Origin: Chromobacterium piscinae
GTDB taxonomy: Bacteria > Pseudomonadota > Gammaproteobacteria > Burkholderiales > Chromobacteriaceae
DNA: 61,789 nucleotides
Reading direction: 5' to 3'
Assembly (NCBI RefSeq): GCF_021129175.1
Contig: NZ_JAJOHV010000083.1
Coordinates: 1-61,789, forward strand
The translations under genes and the position numbers were made by a program. Under the pieces are notes generated by a model. The model was not told the origin of the DNA, did not search any database, and worked only from the letters and a program-made list of their open reading frames with translations. Below are positions 16,719-25,498 of the stretch, piece by piece. Positions within the stretch are counted from its first letter, which is position 1. The number at the start of each line of letters is the position of its first letter.

Positions 16719-18530
16719 ATGGCAATCGTCGGAGCAGACATATTCAGCATCGGCCTGAGCGGCCTCAACGTCGCTCAGAACGCGTTGTCGGTGACGAGCA
16801 ACAACATCTCCAATGCGGCGACGCCGGGCTACAATGTCGAGTACCTGACTCAGGCCAACCGCCAGCCGCAGAATGCCGGCTTCGGCTTTCTGGGGCAGGG
16901 AGTGGACGCCACCAATGTGCTGCGCACCTATAGCCAGTTCCTGTCCACCCAGGTGCAGAGCGCGCAAGCCAACAGCAGCTTCTATTCCTCCCAGCTGCAG
17001 CAGTTGAACCAGATCAACAATACCATCTCCAACTCGACCCAGAGCCCGAATCCGGCCATGCAGTCGTTCTTCGGCGCGTTGCAGACGCTGTCGCAGCAGC
17101 CGGCCTCGCTGCCTGTCCGCCAGAATGTGCTGAGCATGGCGCAGGCGCTGGCCACCTCGATGACCTCGCTGAATAGCCAACTAGTGCAGATGCAGCAGGG
17201 GATCAACGGCCAGATCGACACCACGGTGCAGAGCATCAACGCCTTGGGCCAGCAGATCGCAGATCTGAACCAGAAGATAGGCGCGGCGACCGGCGGCAAC
17301 GCCTCGGCCCCCCAGGCGCAGCCCAATGGGTTGCTGGACGCGCGCGATCAGGCCGTGTTGCAGCTGAACAAACTGGTGGGAGCGACGGTTTCCATCGCCA
17401 GCGACGGCACCTATACGGTCAACATCGGCAGTGGCCAGACGCTGGTGATCGGCGGCACGGTCAATCAACTGACTACCCAGGCCGACCCCAACAACAATAC
17501 CAATCGCCAGGTCGGTTTCGTCAACCCGGCCGGCGGCTCGCCCATCATCCTGCCCAACAGCGTTCTGGGTAGCGGTCAGTTGGGCGGTCTGCTCAATTTC
17601 CGCGATGGAGCGCTGTTGCAAGCGCAGAACCAGCTGGGCACGCTGGCGATCAATTTCTCGGCGGCGATGAATTACCAGAACTCGCTGGGTTTGGATTACA
17701 ACGCGCAGCCTGGCGGACCGATTTTCCAGGACTTGTCGTCTTATGCGGCCAATCCTCAATATGCGGCAGGGCAGTTCCAGGTGCTGATGGGAGATCCGAA
17801 GGCGCTGGCCACAGCCTCCAATATGGTTCCCACGGGCACGGCGGGTGGCACTAGCGGCGTGACGATGACGGGAGTGTGGTCCTCGTTGCCTGGCACCTAC
17901 GCGGGCAGCATCAATGGTTCGCCTCCGACTTTGCCGTTCCCGACCAAGGCGACCCATCCGTCTACCGGCATGACCAATATGACGATCACGGCATCGGGCA
18001 CCGCGCCGGTGGCGATGACTGCGACCATTACTGGCCCCAATGGCGGTGGCCCCTACAATGTAGTGGCCAATACGGGCCAGCCCAACAGTTACAAATTGCA
18101 GACCACGGCGGTGCCGCCGGTCGATGTCGGCATCGGCTTCCAGCTGTCCGGCACGCCGGACCTCGGCCAGAGTTTCACCGTGGGTCCCGCGACGGTGGGC
18201 GCGCCCAATTTGAAGGCGTCCGGCGATAACAGCAACCTGCTGCAACTGACCGCCCAGCAGAATATCAATTTGGTCAATAATCAGTCGTATCAGGTTTATT
18301 ACACCTCGATGGTGGCTTCGATTGGCAACCAGGGTTTCGCCGTCGGACAGATGAATGCCGGCGCGCAAAAAACGCTGGAGCAAGCCACTACCAATAACTC
18401 GAATTATTCAGGCGTGAACCTGGATCAGGAGGCGGCCAATCTGATCAAATACCAGCAGTCCTACCAGGCCTGCAGCAAGGTGATACAGATTGCGCAGAGC
18501 ACCTTTTCCAGCATCCTGAATATCATGTAA
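16719..18530 (+). CDS. flgK: Hook-filament junction protein FlgK (HAP1)
   Basis: A 603-residue junction protein linking hook and filament. It has the N-terminal GLSGLNVAQNALSVTSNNISNAATPGYNVE region (seen as LSGLNVAQNALSV and NNISNAATPGYN) and the C-terminal VNLDQEAANLIKYQQSYQACSKVIQ helix. It is slightly longer than many homologues because of a Thr/Gly/Pro-rich surface segment around residues 375-500. Driven by the sigma-28 promoter at 16669-16695 together with flgL. Confidence 0.95.
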   Translation: MAIVGADIFSIGLSGLNVAQNALSVTSNNISNAATPGYNVEYLTQANRQPQNAGFGFLGQGVDATNVLRTYSQFLSTQVQSAQANSSFYSSQLQQLNQINNTISNSTQSPNPAMQSFFGALQTLSQQPASLPVRQNVLSMAQALATSMTSLNSQLVQMQQGINGQIDTTVQSINALGQQIADLNQKIGAATGGNASAPQAQPNGLLDARDQAVLQLNKLVGATVSIASDGTYTVNIGSGQTLVIGGTVNQLTTQADPNNNTNRQVGFVNPAGGSPIILPNSVLGSGQLGGLLNFRDGALLQAQNQLGTLAINFSAAMNYQNSLGLDYNAQPGGPIFQDLSSYAANPQYAAGQFQVLMGDPKALATASNMVPTGTAGGTSGVTMTGVWSSLPGTYAGSINGSPPTLPFPTKATHPSTGMTNMTITASGTAPVAMTATITGPNGGGPYNVVANTGQPNSYKLQTTAVPPVDVGIGFQLSGTPDLGQSFTVGPATVGAPNLKASGDNSNLLQLTAQQNINLVNNQSYQVYYTSMVASIGNQGFAVGQMNAGAQKTLEQATTNNSNYSGVNLDQEAANLIKYQQSYQACSKVIQIAQSTFSSILNIM

Positions 18531-18541
18531 GGAGAGCGGCC

Positions 18542-19477
18542 ATGCGCATCAGCTCGACAACGCTATATCAGTCCGGCGTGAACAATATGTCGAACCTGCA
18601 GGCTCAGCTGGTCCAGGTCAACACGCAGATCGACTATCAGAAGCGTGTGGTGACGCCGTCGGATGATCCGGTCGCCGCTTCGCGGATAGAGTTGCTGAAT
18701 ACGTCCAGCGGCCAGAATACGCAGTACAAGGCGAATACCCAGGCGGTGGATAGCTGGCTGTCGTATTCCGACACCTCGCTGAAGAGCGCGATCGACCTGA
18801 TGGGCTCGTTGAAGAGTCAGGCGATCTATGCCGGAAGCGGCGCGTTGTCCACCACGCAGTTGCAGGCGATCCAGAAAACGGTGAAGGAAGGCTTGTCCGA
18901 GCTGGTGGGCTATGGCAACGCGACCGACGGCAACGGCAGTTATTTGTTCAGCGGCAATCAGATCAACACGGCTCCTTTCGCGTTGGATCTGTCGAACAAC
19001 CCGCCGACCATCGCCTACAACGGTGATGATGGCCAGCGCAGCGTGCAAGTCAGCGCTTCGCGGATCATGGCGATTTCCGATCCGGGCAATATGGTGTTTG
19101 GTTCGCTGGCAAGCGGCGGCAGCCCCACTGCCGCTTTCGACTCGGTGATCAATCTGTACAACCTGCTGGGTCAGAATCCCAAGCCGGCCAATTTCCCGAC
19201 GCAGATAAACAACATCATCAACCAGATGAGCGATGCCACTCAGCAGATGAATATCGGCTTGGCCTCGGTGGGCGCGCGCGAGCAGGAAAACTCGAACCTG
19301 CAAAACATGAGCGACAACCTCAATCTCCAGTACAACAGCGGCATCAGCGCTTTGCAGGATCTCGACATGGCGCAGGCGATTTCCCAGTTCACCCTGACCC
19401 AGACCTCGCTGCAGTATACGCAGAAGACCTATGCCCAGGTCGCGCAGCTGTCGCTGTTCAATTACATTTCCGGCTGA
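18542..19477 (+). CDS. flgL: Hook-filament junction protein FlgL (HAP3)
   Basis: A 311-residue junction protein that contacts the first flagellin subunits. The N-terminus RISSTTLYQSGVNNMSNLQ and VVTPSDDPVAASRIELL are flagellin-like D0/D1 motifs. The C-terminus has LDMAQAISQFTLTQTSLQYTQ. It begins 11 bases after flgK with GGAGAG as ribosome site and ends at a strong terminator. It is the last gene of the cluster. Confidence 0.95.
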   Translation: MRISSTTLYQSGVNNMSNLQAQLVQVNTQIDYQKRVVTPSDDPVAASRIELLNTSSGQNTQYKANTQAVDSWLSYSDTSLKSAIDLMGSLKSQAIYAGSGALSTTQLQAIQKTVKEGLSELVGYGNATDGNGSYLFSGNQINTAPFALDLSNNPPTIAYNGDDGQRSVQVSASRIMAISDPGNMVFGSLASGGSPTAAFDSVINLYNLLGQNPKPANFPTQINNIINQMSDATQQMNIGLASVGAREQENSNLQNMSDNLNLQYNSGISALQDLDMAQAISQFTLTQTSLQYTQKTYAQVAQLSLFNYISG

Positions 19478-19491
19478 TACGCGTTTTGGAC

Positions 19492-19520
19492 GAAAACGGG
19501 CCGCATTGCGGCCCGTTTTC
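19492..19520. terminator. Terminator shared by flgL and astE
   Basis: GAAAACGGGCCGC (19492-19504), loop ATT, GCGGCCCGTTTTC (19508-19520), followed by TTTT. It lies between convergent genes and has A and T runs on opposite sides. Confidence 0.92.
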
Positions 19521-19540
19521 TTTTGCGCATTCCGAATCGT

Positions 19541-20530
19541 TCAGCCCAGGCTGGCGGGTTCCACCACGATGCCGGCGCGCAGGCCCGGCTTCACCGCGGG
19601 ATTGGGGAACAGGATGCGCTCCTTGCCGCCGCGGGCCACGTAGCGGACATCTCCGTCCTCGGCGATCAGCATGCCGTCCGGCAGCACGGTGAAATTCTCG
19701 ACGTCGTCCGCAAGGTGCAGGCGGAAAGCTTCGCTGAGTTTGACTAGATCGTATTTGGCGCGGAATAGGGGCAGCGGAGCCTGCTGCGCGCCGCTGCCGG
19801 CTGGCTCGGCGGACAAAAGCGCGCGCAGCGCCAGGTCTATGCCGGAGAAACGCGACAGGTCGTTCTGGCCGAATGGGCGCGCCTTGCCAAGCTCCAGCGT
19901 GAAGGCGTCCGCTCCGCAGCGATGGCTTGTGTGGTAGCTGAAGGTATTGGCGGGTTGGCTGTGCAGCAGCACGGCCTCGACTCCGCATTGTTGCAGCCAG
20001 GCCAGCTGTTCGCGATTGTGCGCGCGTTCATGAATGAAGGGGTAGATCGCGAATTTTTCGAACGCCGAGCCGCGGATGGCGGTGTGAAGGTCGTAATGCA
20101 GGCGGCGGCCGCGCGCAGGCGCGAAGAAGGCTTCAGCCTGGTTTTCCAGTTCCGCGGCGCGGGCCGATTCGGGCCATTCGGCTTGTTTGGCATGGGCGCC
20201 GTTGAACAGACGGTTCATGTCGTAGCTGCCGTAGCGCACGCCTTGCCGGATGGCGTCCAGGTTGGCGAACATCACCAGCAGTCGGCAGCGCAGCGGCAGC
20301 CGGCCTGCGGCGATGTCGCGCAGGATGCTGTCCACCACTTCGATGGGCGCGGTTTCGTTCCCGTGCACGCCGCAGGACAGCAATACGGAGTCGGCCTCGA
20401 CGGCGCCGCCATTCAGCTCCACGCAGCCCGGCGCAAGCCAACGCGCGGCCAGGCCGTTGGCCAGCGGCCATTCGACAGGGGTGGTGGGGGCGGATAGCGC
20501 GTGCTGCAGGAACGGTGGCGTGTGCGTCAT
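19541..20530 (-). CDS. astE: Succinylglutamate desuccinylase AstE
   Basis: A 329-residue zinc hydrolase that releases succinate from N-succinylglutamate, the last step of the arginine succinyltransferase route. It has the zinc motif GVHGNETAP, the third ligand region HYDLHTAIRGS, and the substrate region FTLELGKARPFG, followed by the C-terminal beta domain. The other ast genes are not in the window. ATG 20530 is preferred to the GTG at 20545, which adds five residues; neither has a strong ribosome site. Upstream of it on the other strand is speA, another arginine-using enzyme. Confidence 0.9.
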   Translation of the reverse strand: MTHTPPFLQHALSAPTTPVEWPLANGLAARWLAPGCVELNGGAVEADSVLLSCGVHGNETAPIEVVDSILRDIAAGRLPLRCRLLVMFANLDAIRQGVRYGSYDMNRLFNGAHAKQAEWPESARAAELENQAEAFFAPARGRRLHYDLHTAIRGSAFEKFAIYPFIHERAHNREQLAWLQQCGVEAVLLHSQPANTFSYHTSHRCGADAFTLELGKARPFGQNDLSRFSGIDLALRALLSAEPAGSGAQQAPLPLFRAKYDLVKLSEAFRLHLADDVENFTVLPDGMLIAEDGDVRYVARGGKERILFPNPAVKPGLRAGIVVEPASLG

Positions 20531-20831
20531 GGCGTGGCGGTTCACTTGGCGATGGATGATGTCCGATTGTAATCGCGGCTGCTTATCCGGTCATGTCGCG
20601 ACGCGGTGGCGGGCTGCGGAGAGTGTTGCGGATCTGGTTAAAAAGCTTGTCGTTTGCGAAAAAACTGGCCTGCTTGAGGAGGGAGTGGGAAGTGTCCGAT
20701 GTCATGGCTGGGCCGGGCTCGCGCGCGCAATCCTTTGTTTTGCTTGCCTTGATTTTTCCGGCGGGCGGATGCTGTTTGGGAGCGGCGGCGAGGATCGATT
20801 CGGACGAATGCGAACGAGTACATTTTTTTAC

Positions 20832-20859
20832 TTGTCAATCAGCGAGATGTTGTTACAAT
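20832..20859 (+). promoter_or_regulatory. Sigma-70 promoter of speA
   Basis: TTGTCA (20832-20837), 16-base spacer, TACAAT (20854-20859). The expected start near 20866 leaves a leader of about 135 bases before speA. Confidence 0.65.
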
Positions 20860-20876
20860 CCGCGCTCGTTTGCGCT

Positions 20877-20930
20877 ATGCAACAACTGACAATTCATTCT
20901 GTTTCGCTCCGACATCCCAGGCCCACATAA
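20877..20930 (+). CDS. Possible 17-residue leader peptide upstream of speA
   Basis: The frame from ATG 20877 to TAA 20928-20930 would encode MQQLTIHSVSLRHPRPT. It starts just after the predicted transcript start and has no clear ribosome site. Two of the last six residues are Arg, which could suit arginine-sensitive attenuation, but no antiterminator pairing was worked out. It may simply be chance. Confidence 0.2.
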   Translation: MQQLTIHSVSLRHPRPT

Positions 20931-21000
20931 AAGCTGTAGAGCCCGAAAGCCGTGCACTAAGGAGCGGGGTTATCCATCATAAGTTCTGAGAGGAAAACTC

Positions 21001-22881
21001 ATGGCTTGGTCTGTGGCTGATAGCCGGAGCCTGTACGGCATCCGGCATTGGGGGGCTGGTTATTTCGATGTGGGCGACAACGGCAATATCGTCGTGCGTC
21101 CCAATGTGCGCCAGCGCAAGGAAATCGATCTGTATCGCTTGGTGAGCGAGCTGGGCGGCAAAGGCCTGGATCTGCCCCTTCTGGTCCGTTTTCCGGACAT
21201 TCTGCAGGATCGCGTGACCCGCCTGTGCGGCGCCTTCGACAAGGCCATCGCCGAACAAGGCTACGGCAACCGCTACACTGCCATCTACCCGATCAAGGTC
21301 AACCAGCAGGAAGCGGTGGTCAAGAGCATCATCGCCACCCAGGACGTGTCCATCGGCCTGGAAGCCGGTTCCAAGCCGGAACTGATGGCGGTGCTGGCTT
21401 TGGCGCCCAAGGGCTGCACCATTGTCTGCAACGGTTACAAGGACCGCGAATTCATCCGTCTCGCGCTGATCGGCGAGCGTCTGGGCCACCAGGTGTTCAT
21501 CGTGATCGAGAAGGAGTCCGAGGTCGAACTGGTGATCGAGGAGTCCCGCAAGCTGGAAGTGCGCCCGAATATCGGCCTGCGCGTTCGCTTGTCGTCGCTG
21601 GCGTCCAGCAAGTGGTCCGACACCGGCGGCGAAAAGGGCAAGTTTGGCCTGTCCGCCGGCCAGCTGATCTCGGCCACCGACAAGCTGATCGAGGCCGGCC
21701 TGGGCGACTGCGTGCGCCTGATGCACTTCCATATGGGCTCGCAGATCGCCAATATCGCCGATTACCGCCTGGGTTTCCGCGAAGCGATCCGCTATTTCGC
21801 CGAATTGCGCGCGCTGGGCCTGCCGGTCGACCATGTCGACGTCGGCGGCGGCCTGGGCGTCGATTACGACGGCACCCATTCGCGCAACGATAGCTCGATC
21901 AACTACGACATGGACGAATACGCGCACGTGATCGTTTCCATGTTGTCGGAGTTCTGCGGCGAAAACGGCATTCCGCATCCGCGCATCCTGTCCGAATCCG
22001 GCCGTGCGATGACTGCCCACCACGCGGTGCTGCTGATGAACGTGACCGACGTTGAGCGTCTGCCCGATACGGTGGCTCCAATCGAGAACGCGGAAGAGCT
22101 GTCGTTGCCGCTGCGCAAGCTGGTGGAGCTGGCCAACCTCAACGACGAGGAGCTGGTCACCGAGATCTATTACCGCGCCAGCCACTGCGTGTCGGAAGTG
22201 AGCGAGATGTATGCCGAAGGCCGCCTATCGCTGAAGGAAAAGGCGCTGGCAGAAGACCTGCACGCCACGCTGTGCCGCCGTTTGCACAATCAGCTGCAGG
22301 CTAGCCAGCGTTCGCAGCGCCAAGTGTACGACGAGCTGACCGACCGCTTGGCCGACAAGTATTTCTGCAACTTCTCGGTATTCCAGAGCCTGCCGGACAC
22401 CTGGGCCATCGACCAAGTGCTGCCCATCATGCCGGTGCATCGCCTGGCCGAGCAGCCGACCCGCCGCGCGGTGCTGCAGGATCTGACCTGCGACTCCGAC
22501 GGCAAGCTGAAGCAGTATGTGGATCAGCAGAGCATCGAGTCCAGCATGTCGGTGCACGAGGTGAAGCAGGGCGACGAGTACCTGATCGCGGTGTTCTTGG
22601 TGGGCGCCTACCAGGAAATCCTGGGCGACATGCACAATCTGTTCGGCGATACCGACTCGGTCAACGTCTACGTCCGCGAAGGCGGCGAGCTGGAGGTTTC
22701 CGGCATCGAGGAGCATGACACCATCGAAGACATGCTGCGCTATGTGCACTTGTCGCCGGAGGACTTGATCAACCGCTACGAGGCCAAGACCCGCGAATGC
22801 GATCTGAATCCGGAAGAGCGCAGCCTGTACTTCGCCGAGTTCTGCCGCGGTCTGAAGCAGTCGTCGTATCTGGCGGTTTGA
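21001..22881 (+). CDS. speA: Biosynthetic arginine decarboxylase SpeA
   Basis: A 626-residue PLP enzyme that makes agmatine from arginine, feeding putrescine synthesis. The PLP lysine is Lys99 in IYPIKVNQQ. Other marks are [30 protein letters not shown], the glycine-rich [14 protein letters not shown] and the C-terminal [13 protein letters not shown]-type region (here [17 protein letters not shown]). Length matches the family (about 630). GAGAGGA precedes ATG 21001. It is monocistronic, ending at a strong terminator. Confidence 0.96.
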   Translation: MAWSVADSRSLYGIRHWGAGYFDVGDNGNIVVRPNVRQRKEIDLYRLVSELGGKGLDLPLLVRFPDILQDRVTRLCGAFDKAIAEQGYGNRYTAIYPIKVNQQEAVVKSIIATQDVSIGLEAGSKPELMAVLALAPKGCTIVCNGYKDREFIRLALIGERLGHQVFIVIEKESEVELVIEESRKLEVRPNIGLRVRLSSLASSKWSDTGGEKGKFGLSAGQLISATDKLIEAGLGDCVRLMHFHMGSQIANIADYRLGFREAIRYFAELRALGLPVDHVDVGGGLGVDYDGTHSRNDSSINYDMDEYAHVIVSMLSEFCGENGIPHPRILSESGRAMTAHHAVLLMNVTDVERLPDTVAPIENAEELSLPLRKLVELANLNDEELVTEIYYRASHCVSEVSEMYAEGRLSLKEKALAEDLHATLCRRLHNQLQASQRSQRQVYDELTDRLADKYFCNFSVFQSLPDTWAIDQVLPIMPVHRLAEQPTRRAVLQDLTCDSDGKLKQYVDQQSIESSMSVHEVKQGDEYLIAVFLVGAYQEILGDMHNLFGDTDSVNVYVREGGELEVSGIEEHDTIEDMLRYVHLSPEDLINRYEAKTRECDLNPEERSLYFAEFCRGLKQSSYLAV

Positions 22882-22900
22882 TCTACGATTTCGCCAGTAA

Positions 22901-22928
22901 AAAACCGGGCCTTGAGCCCGGTTTTTTT
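22901..22928. terminator. Terminator shared by speA and the GNAT gene
   Basis: AAAACCGGGC (22901-22910), loop CTTGA, GCCCGGTTTTTTT (22916-22928). It lies between convergent genes, with A and T runs on either side. Confidence 0.92.
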
Positions 22929-22944
22929 GCGCCTGGCGCGCCGA

Positions 22945-23472
22945 TCAGACTGGATCGGAGCTTGGCGGGACGAAATACAGGCTGGGGCCGTCGATGCCGG
23001 GCAAGTCCAGTGTGCGGTCGTAGACCAAGCCCAGTTTCTCCAATACCCGGATCGAACCCTGATTGTGCGGCGCGGTGATCCCTACCACGTAGTGGATATC
23101 CAGTCGCGCGCGCCCGTGCTCCAGACAGGCGGCGCCGGCTTCGCTGGCGTAGCCGCGGCCCCAGTGGCGCGCCAGGAATGCGTAGCCGATGTCGGGGTGG
23201 GGCAGGCTGTCGCGCTTGACCAGGCCACAGATGCCGACCGGCTCGCCGCCGTCGCGCAGCGCCACCATCAGCAGACCGTGGCCATGCTGGCGGTAGCTGG
23301 CTTGCGGGCCTTTCTCGATGTAGTTGCGCGCGCCGGCCAGATCATGCACATCCTTGTCGCCGATATTGGCAAGGAAGGCAGGCTCGTTGACCAGCTCCAG
23401 GATGAAGGGGGCGTCGCTTTCCTGCAGCGGGCGCAGCAGCAGGCGCGGCGTTTCTATGTCTAGTGAGTGCAC
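22945..23472 (-). CDS. GNAT-family N-acetyltransferase (RimJ/RimL type)
   Basis: A 175-residue acetyltransferase. It opens with IETPRLLLRPLQESDAPFIL, typical of the RimJ/RimL branch. The acetyl-CoA binding loop is HWGRGYASEAGAACLEH (R/Q-x-x-G-x-G/A pattern), and GITAPHNQGSIRVLEKLGL is the usual C-terminal motif. The acceptor may be a protein N-terminus or a small molecule; the sequence does not decide. The start is GTG at 23472; no in-frame ATG lies nearby. Confidence 0.85.
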   Translation of the reverse strand: MHSLDIETPRLLLRPLQESDAPFILELVNEPAFLANIGDKDVHDLAGARNYIEKGPQASYRQHGHGLLMVALRDGGEPVGICGLVKRDSLPHPDIGYAFLARHWGRGYASEAGAACLEHGRARLDIHYVVGITAPHNQGSIRVLEKLGLVYDRTLDLPGIDGPSLYFVPPSSDPV

Positions 23473-23538
23473 GGAATGAAGCTCAGGTGTGGGTGGGACA
23501 GGCTACAGTGTGCCAGTGGGCAGGGGCTTAGCCAATAA

Positions 23539-23567
23539 AAAAAGCCGCGGTTTTGCCGCGGCTTTTT
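23539..23567. terminator. Terminator downstream of sdaA
   Basis: AAAAAGCCGCGG (23539-23550), loop TTTTG, CCGCGGCTTTTT (23556-23567). It ends the minus-strand sdaA transcript, with a U run on that strand. Confidence 0.88.
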
Positions 23568-23583
23568 GCTTGGCGCAGAGGGG

Positions 23584-24984
23584 TCAGCACTCGACGATGT
23601 TGACTGGCACCTCGATCACGTTGATCGCCAGGCCGCCGCGCGCGGTTTCCTTGTACTTGGTGCTCATGTCCATGCCGGTGTCGCGCATGGTCTTGATCAC
23701 GCGGTCCAGCGACACGAAGTGCTGGCCGTCGCCGCGCAGCGCCATCCGCACCGCGTTGATGGCTTTCACCGAGGCCATTGCGTTGCGTTCGATGCAGGGC
23801 ACCTGCACCAGGCCGCCTACCGGATCGCAGGTCAGGCCCAGATTGTGCTCCATGCCGATTTCGGCGGCGTTTTCAACCTGTTCCGGCGTGCCGCCCATCA
23901 CTTCGCACAGCGCGCCGGCGGCCATGGAACAAGCCGAGCCCACCTCGCCCTGGCAGCCGACTTCGGCGCCGGAGATGGACGCGTTCAGTTTGAACAGGAT
24001 GCCGATGGCGCCGGCGGTCAGCAGGAAGCGGACGATGCCGTCGTCGCTGGCGCCCGGCACGAAGCGGGCGTAGTAGTGCATCACTGCAGGAATGATGCCG
24101 GCGGCGCCGTTGGTGGGGGCAGTGACCACGCGGCCGCCGGCGGCGTTTTCTTCATTGACGGCCAGCGCGTACAGGTTGACCCAGTCCATCACCGTCAGCG
24201 GGTCGCGCATCGCGGCTTCCGGCGAGGCCAGCAGCTTGCGGTGCATGTCGGCGGCGCGGCGCTTCACCTTCATGCCGCCCGGCAAGATGCCTTCGCGCTC
24301 GCAGCCGCGTTTCACGCAGGCCTGCATCACGTTCCAGATGTTGAGCAGGCCGGCGCGCACTTCTTCCTCGCTGCGCCAGGACAGCTCGTTCTCCAGCATG
24401 ATCTGGCTGATGCTCTTGCCGTGACGCTGGCACAGAGCCAGCAGCTCGGCCGCGCTCTTGAACGGGTGCTTCAACTCGGTGACGCCCGGCGGGACGAAGC
24501 CGGCATCGATCGCAGCCTCATCCACCACGAAGCCGCCGCCCACCGAGTAGTAGGCGCGCTTGGACAGGCTTGCGCCGGCCGCGTCGAAGGCTTCGAAGAT
24601 CATGCCGTTGGGGTGGTAGGGCAGGGTTTTCTTCTTGTGCAGGATCAGGTGCTCGCCTTCGACGAAATCGATCTCGCGCTTGCCCAGCAGCTTCAGTTTG
24701 CGCTGCTCGCGGATGGCGGCCAGCATGCCGTCCACGGCATCGGTGTCGACCAGATCAGGCTGTTCGCCCTGCAGGCCTAGCAGCACCGCCACATCGGTGC
24801 CGTGGCCCTTGCCGGTGGCGCCCAGCGAACCGAACATCTCGGCGCTGACGCGGACGGTGGCGTCCAGCTGGCCGTCCTTTTCCAGGCGGCTGATGAATTG
24901 GCGGGCGGCGCGCATCGGGCCCACGGTGTGGGAGCTGGACGGGCCGATGCCGATTTTGAACAGGTCGAAAACACTGATTGCCAT
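23584..24984 (-). CDS. sdaA: L-serine ammonia-lyase, single-chain iron-sulfur type
   Basis: A 466-residue enzyme that deaminates L-serine to pyruvate using a [4Fe-4S] cluster rather than PLP. The N-terminal SDH beta domain has [15 protein letters not shown] and the alpha domain has [36 protein letters not shown] and [21 protein letters not shown]. The cysteines in those last motifs are the expected cluster ligands. One chain with both domains is the usual E. coli-like form. ATG 24984 begins [19 protein letters not shown], matching the family start. Confidence 0.96.
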   Translation of the reverse strand: MAISVFDLFKIGIGPSSSHTVGPMRAARQFISRLEKDGQLDATVRVSAEMFGSLGATGKGHGTDVAVLLGLQGEQPDLVDTDAVDGMLAAIREQRKLKLLGKREIDFVEGEHLILHKKKTLPYHPNGMIFEAFDAAGASLSKRAYYSVGGGFVVDEAAIDAGFVPPGVTELKHPFKSAAELLALCQRHGKSISQIMLENELSWRSEEEVRAGLLNIWNVMQACVKRGCEREGILPGGMKVKRRAADMHRKLLASPEAAMRDPLTVMDWVNLYALAVNEENAAGGRVVTAPTNGAAGIIPAVMHYYARFVPGASDDGIVRFLLTAGAIGILFKLNASISGAEVGCQGEVGSACSMAAGALCEVMGGTPEQVENAAEIGMEHNLGLTCDPVGGLVQVPCIERNAMASVKAINAVRMALRGDGQHFVSLDRVIKTMRDTGMDMSTKYKETARGGLAINVIEVPVNIVEC

Positions 24985-25498
24985 GGTAATGCTTCTCTAA
25001 GGGAAATTCCCGGCTCGGGCCGGGTTGTTGTCGGGCGCCGCGAGGCGTCTCTTAGTTTGTATTGTAATGGTTGCCGGGCGAGGGTGCGCGGGCGGCGGAT
25101 GATTGCGCCGCAGGCGAGCGGTCCGGTTGGCTCGTCGGCAGATTACCGCAGAGCGCAATCCCGCACCACCCTGTCGAGAATATGGTCTTATTTGGAATAT
25201 GTCGTTGTTTTTTTAAGGGAATGCGAGGGTGCCGGGTGTGACGCGAAGAGCGCCGTGGAACTGAAGTCAGAATGATTGTCGTATTTTTGCCTATTAAATT
25301 TGAATGTCATTTTTGGAATTAAAATTTTACATTCTTTTATTTTGTGAAATTTATACGTTTTGAATGGCTAAATCGCGGGATTATCAACCGATTGCAGATT
25401 GATTACGTGTTTTTACGTAATTTGAATTTGTAAGTAAATTGTTAATATTTGTCGGCAAATTTTAAACAATATTAACTATTTACTCTAATTCTGCCGCG
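24985..25498. other. Intergenic region between sdaA and the CDI locus, AT-rich on its right side
   Basis: This 514-base gap lies between divergent sdaA and cdiB. From about 25265 to 25495 the sequence turns strikingly AT-rich against the GC-rich genome, as expected for a silenced, transferred locus. It includes two hairpins: ATTACGT (25402-25408) with ACGTAAT (25415-25421), and GTTAATATT (25441-25449) with AATATTAAC (25468-25476). They probably carry the cdiB promoter and regulator sites. No gene is supported. Confidence 0.6.
25441..25476. repeat. Inverted repeat just upstream of cdiB
   Basis: The 9-base arms GTTAATATT and AATATTAAC are separated by 18 bases. The right arm ends 22 bases before the cdiB start codon. 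It may act as an operator or a structure in the leader. Confidence 0.4.

Larger units (their letters stand above)
20531..21000. other. Intergenic region upstream of speA
   Basis: This 470-base gap separates divergent astE and speA. It holds the speA promoter (20832-20859), a roughly 135-base leader and a possible 17-codon leader frame (20877-20930). No other gene is supported; the overlapping long frames have no family resemblance. Confidence 0.55.
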
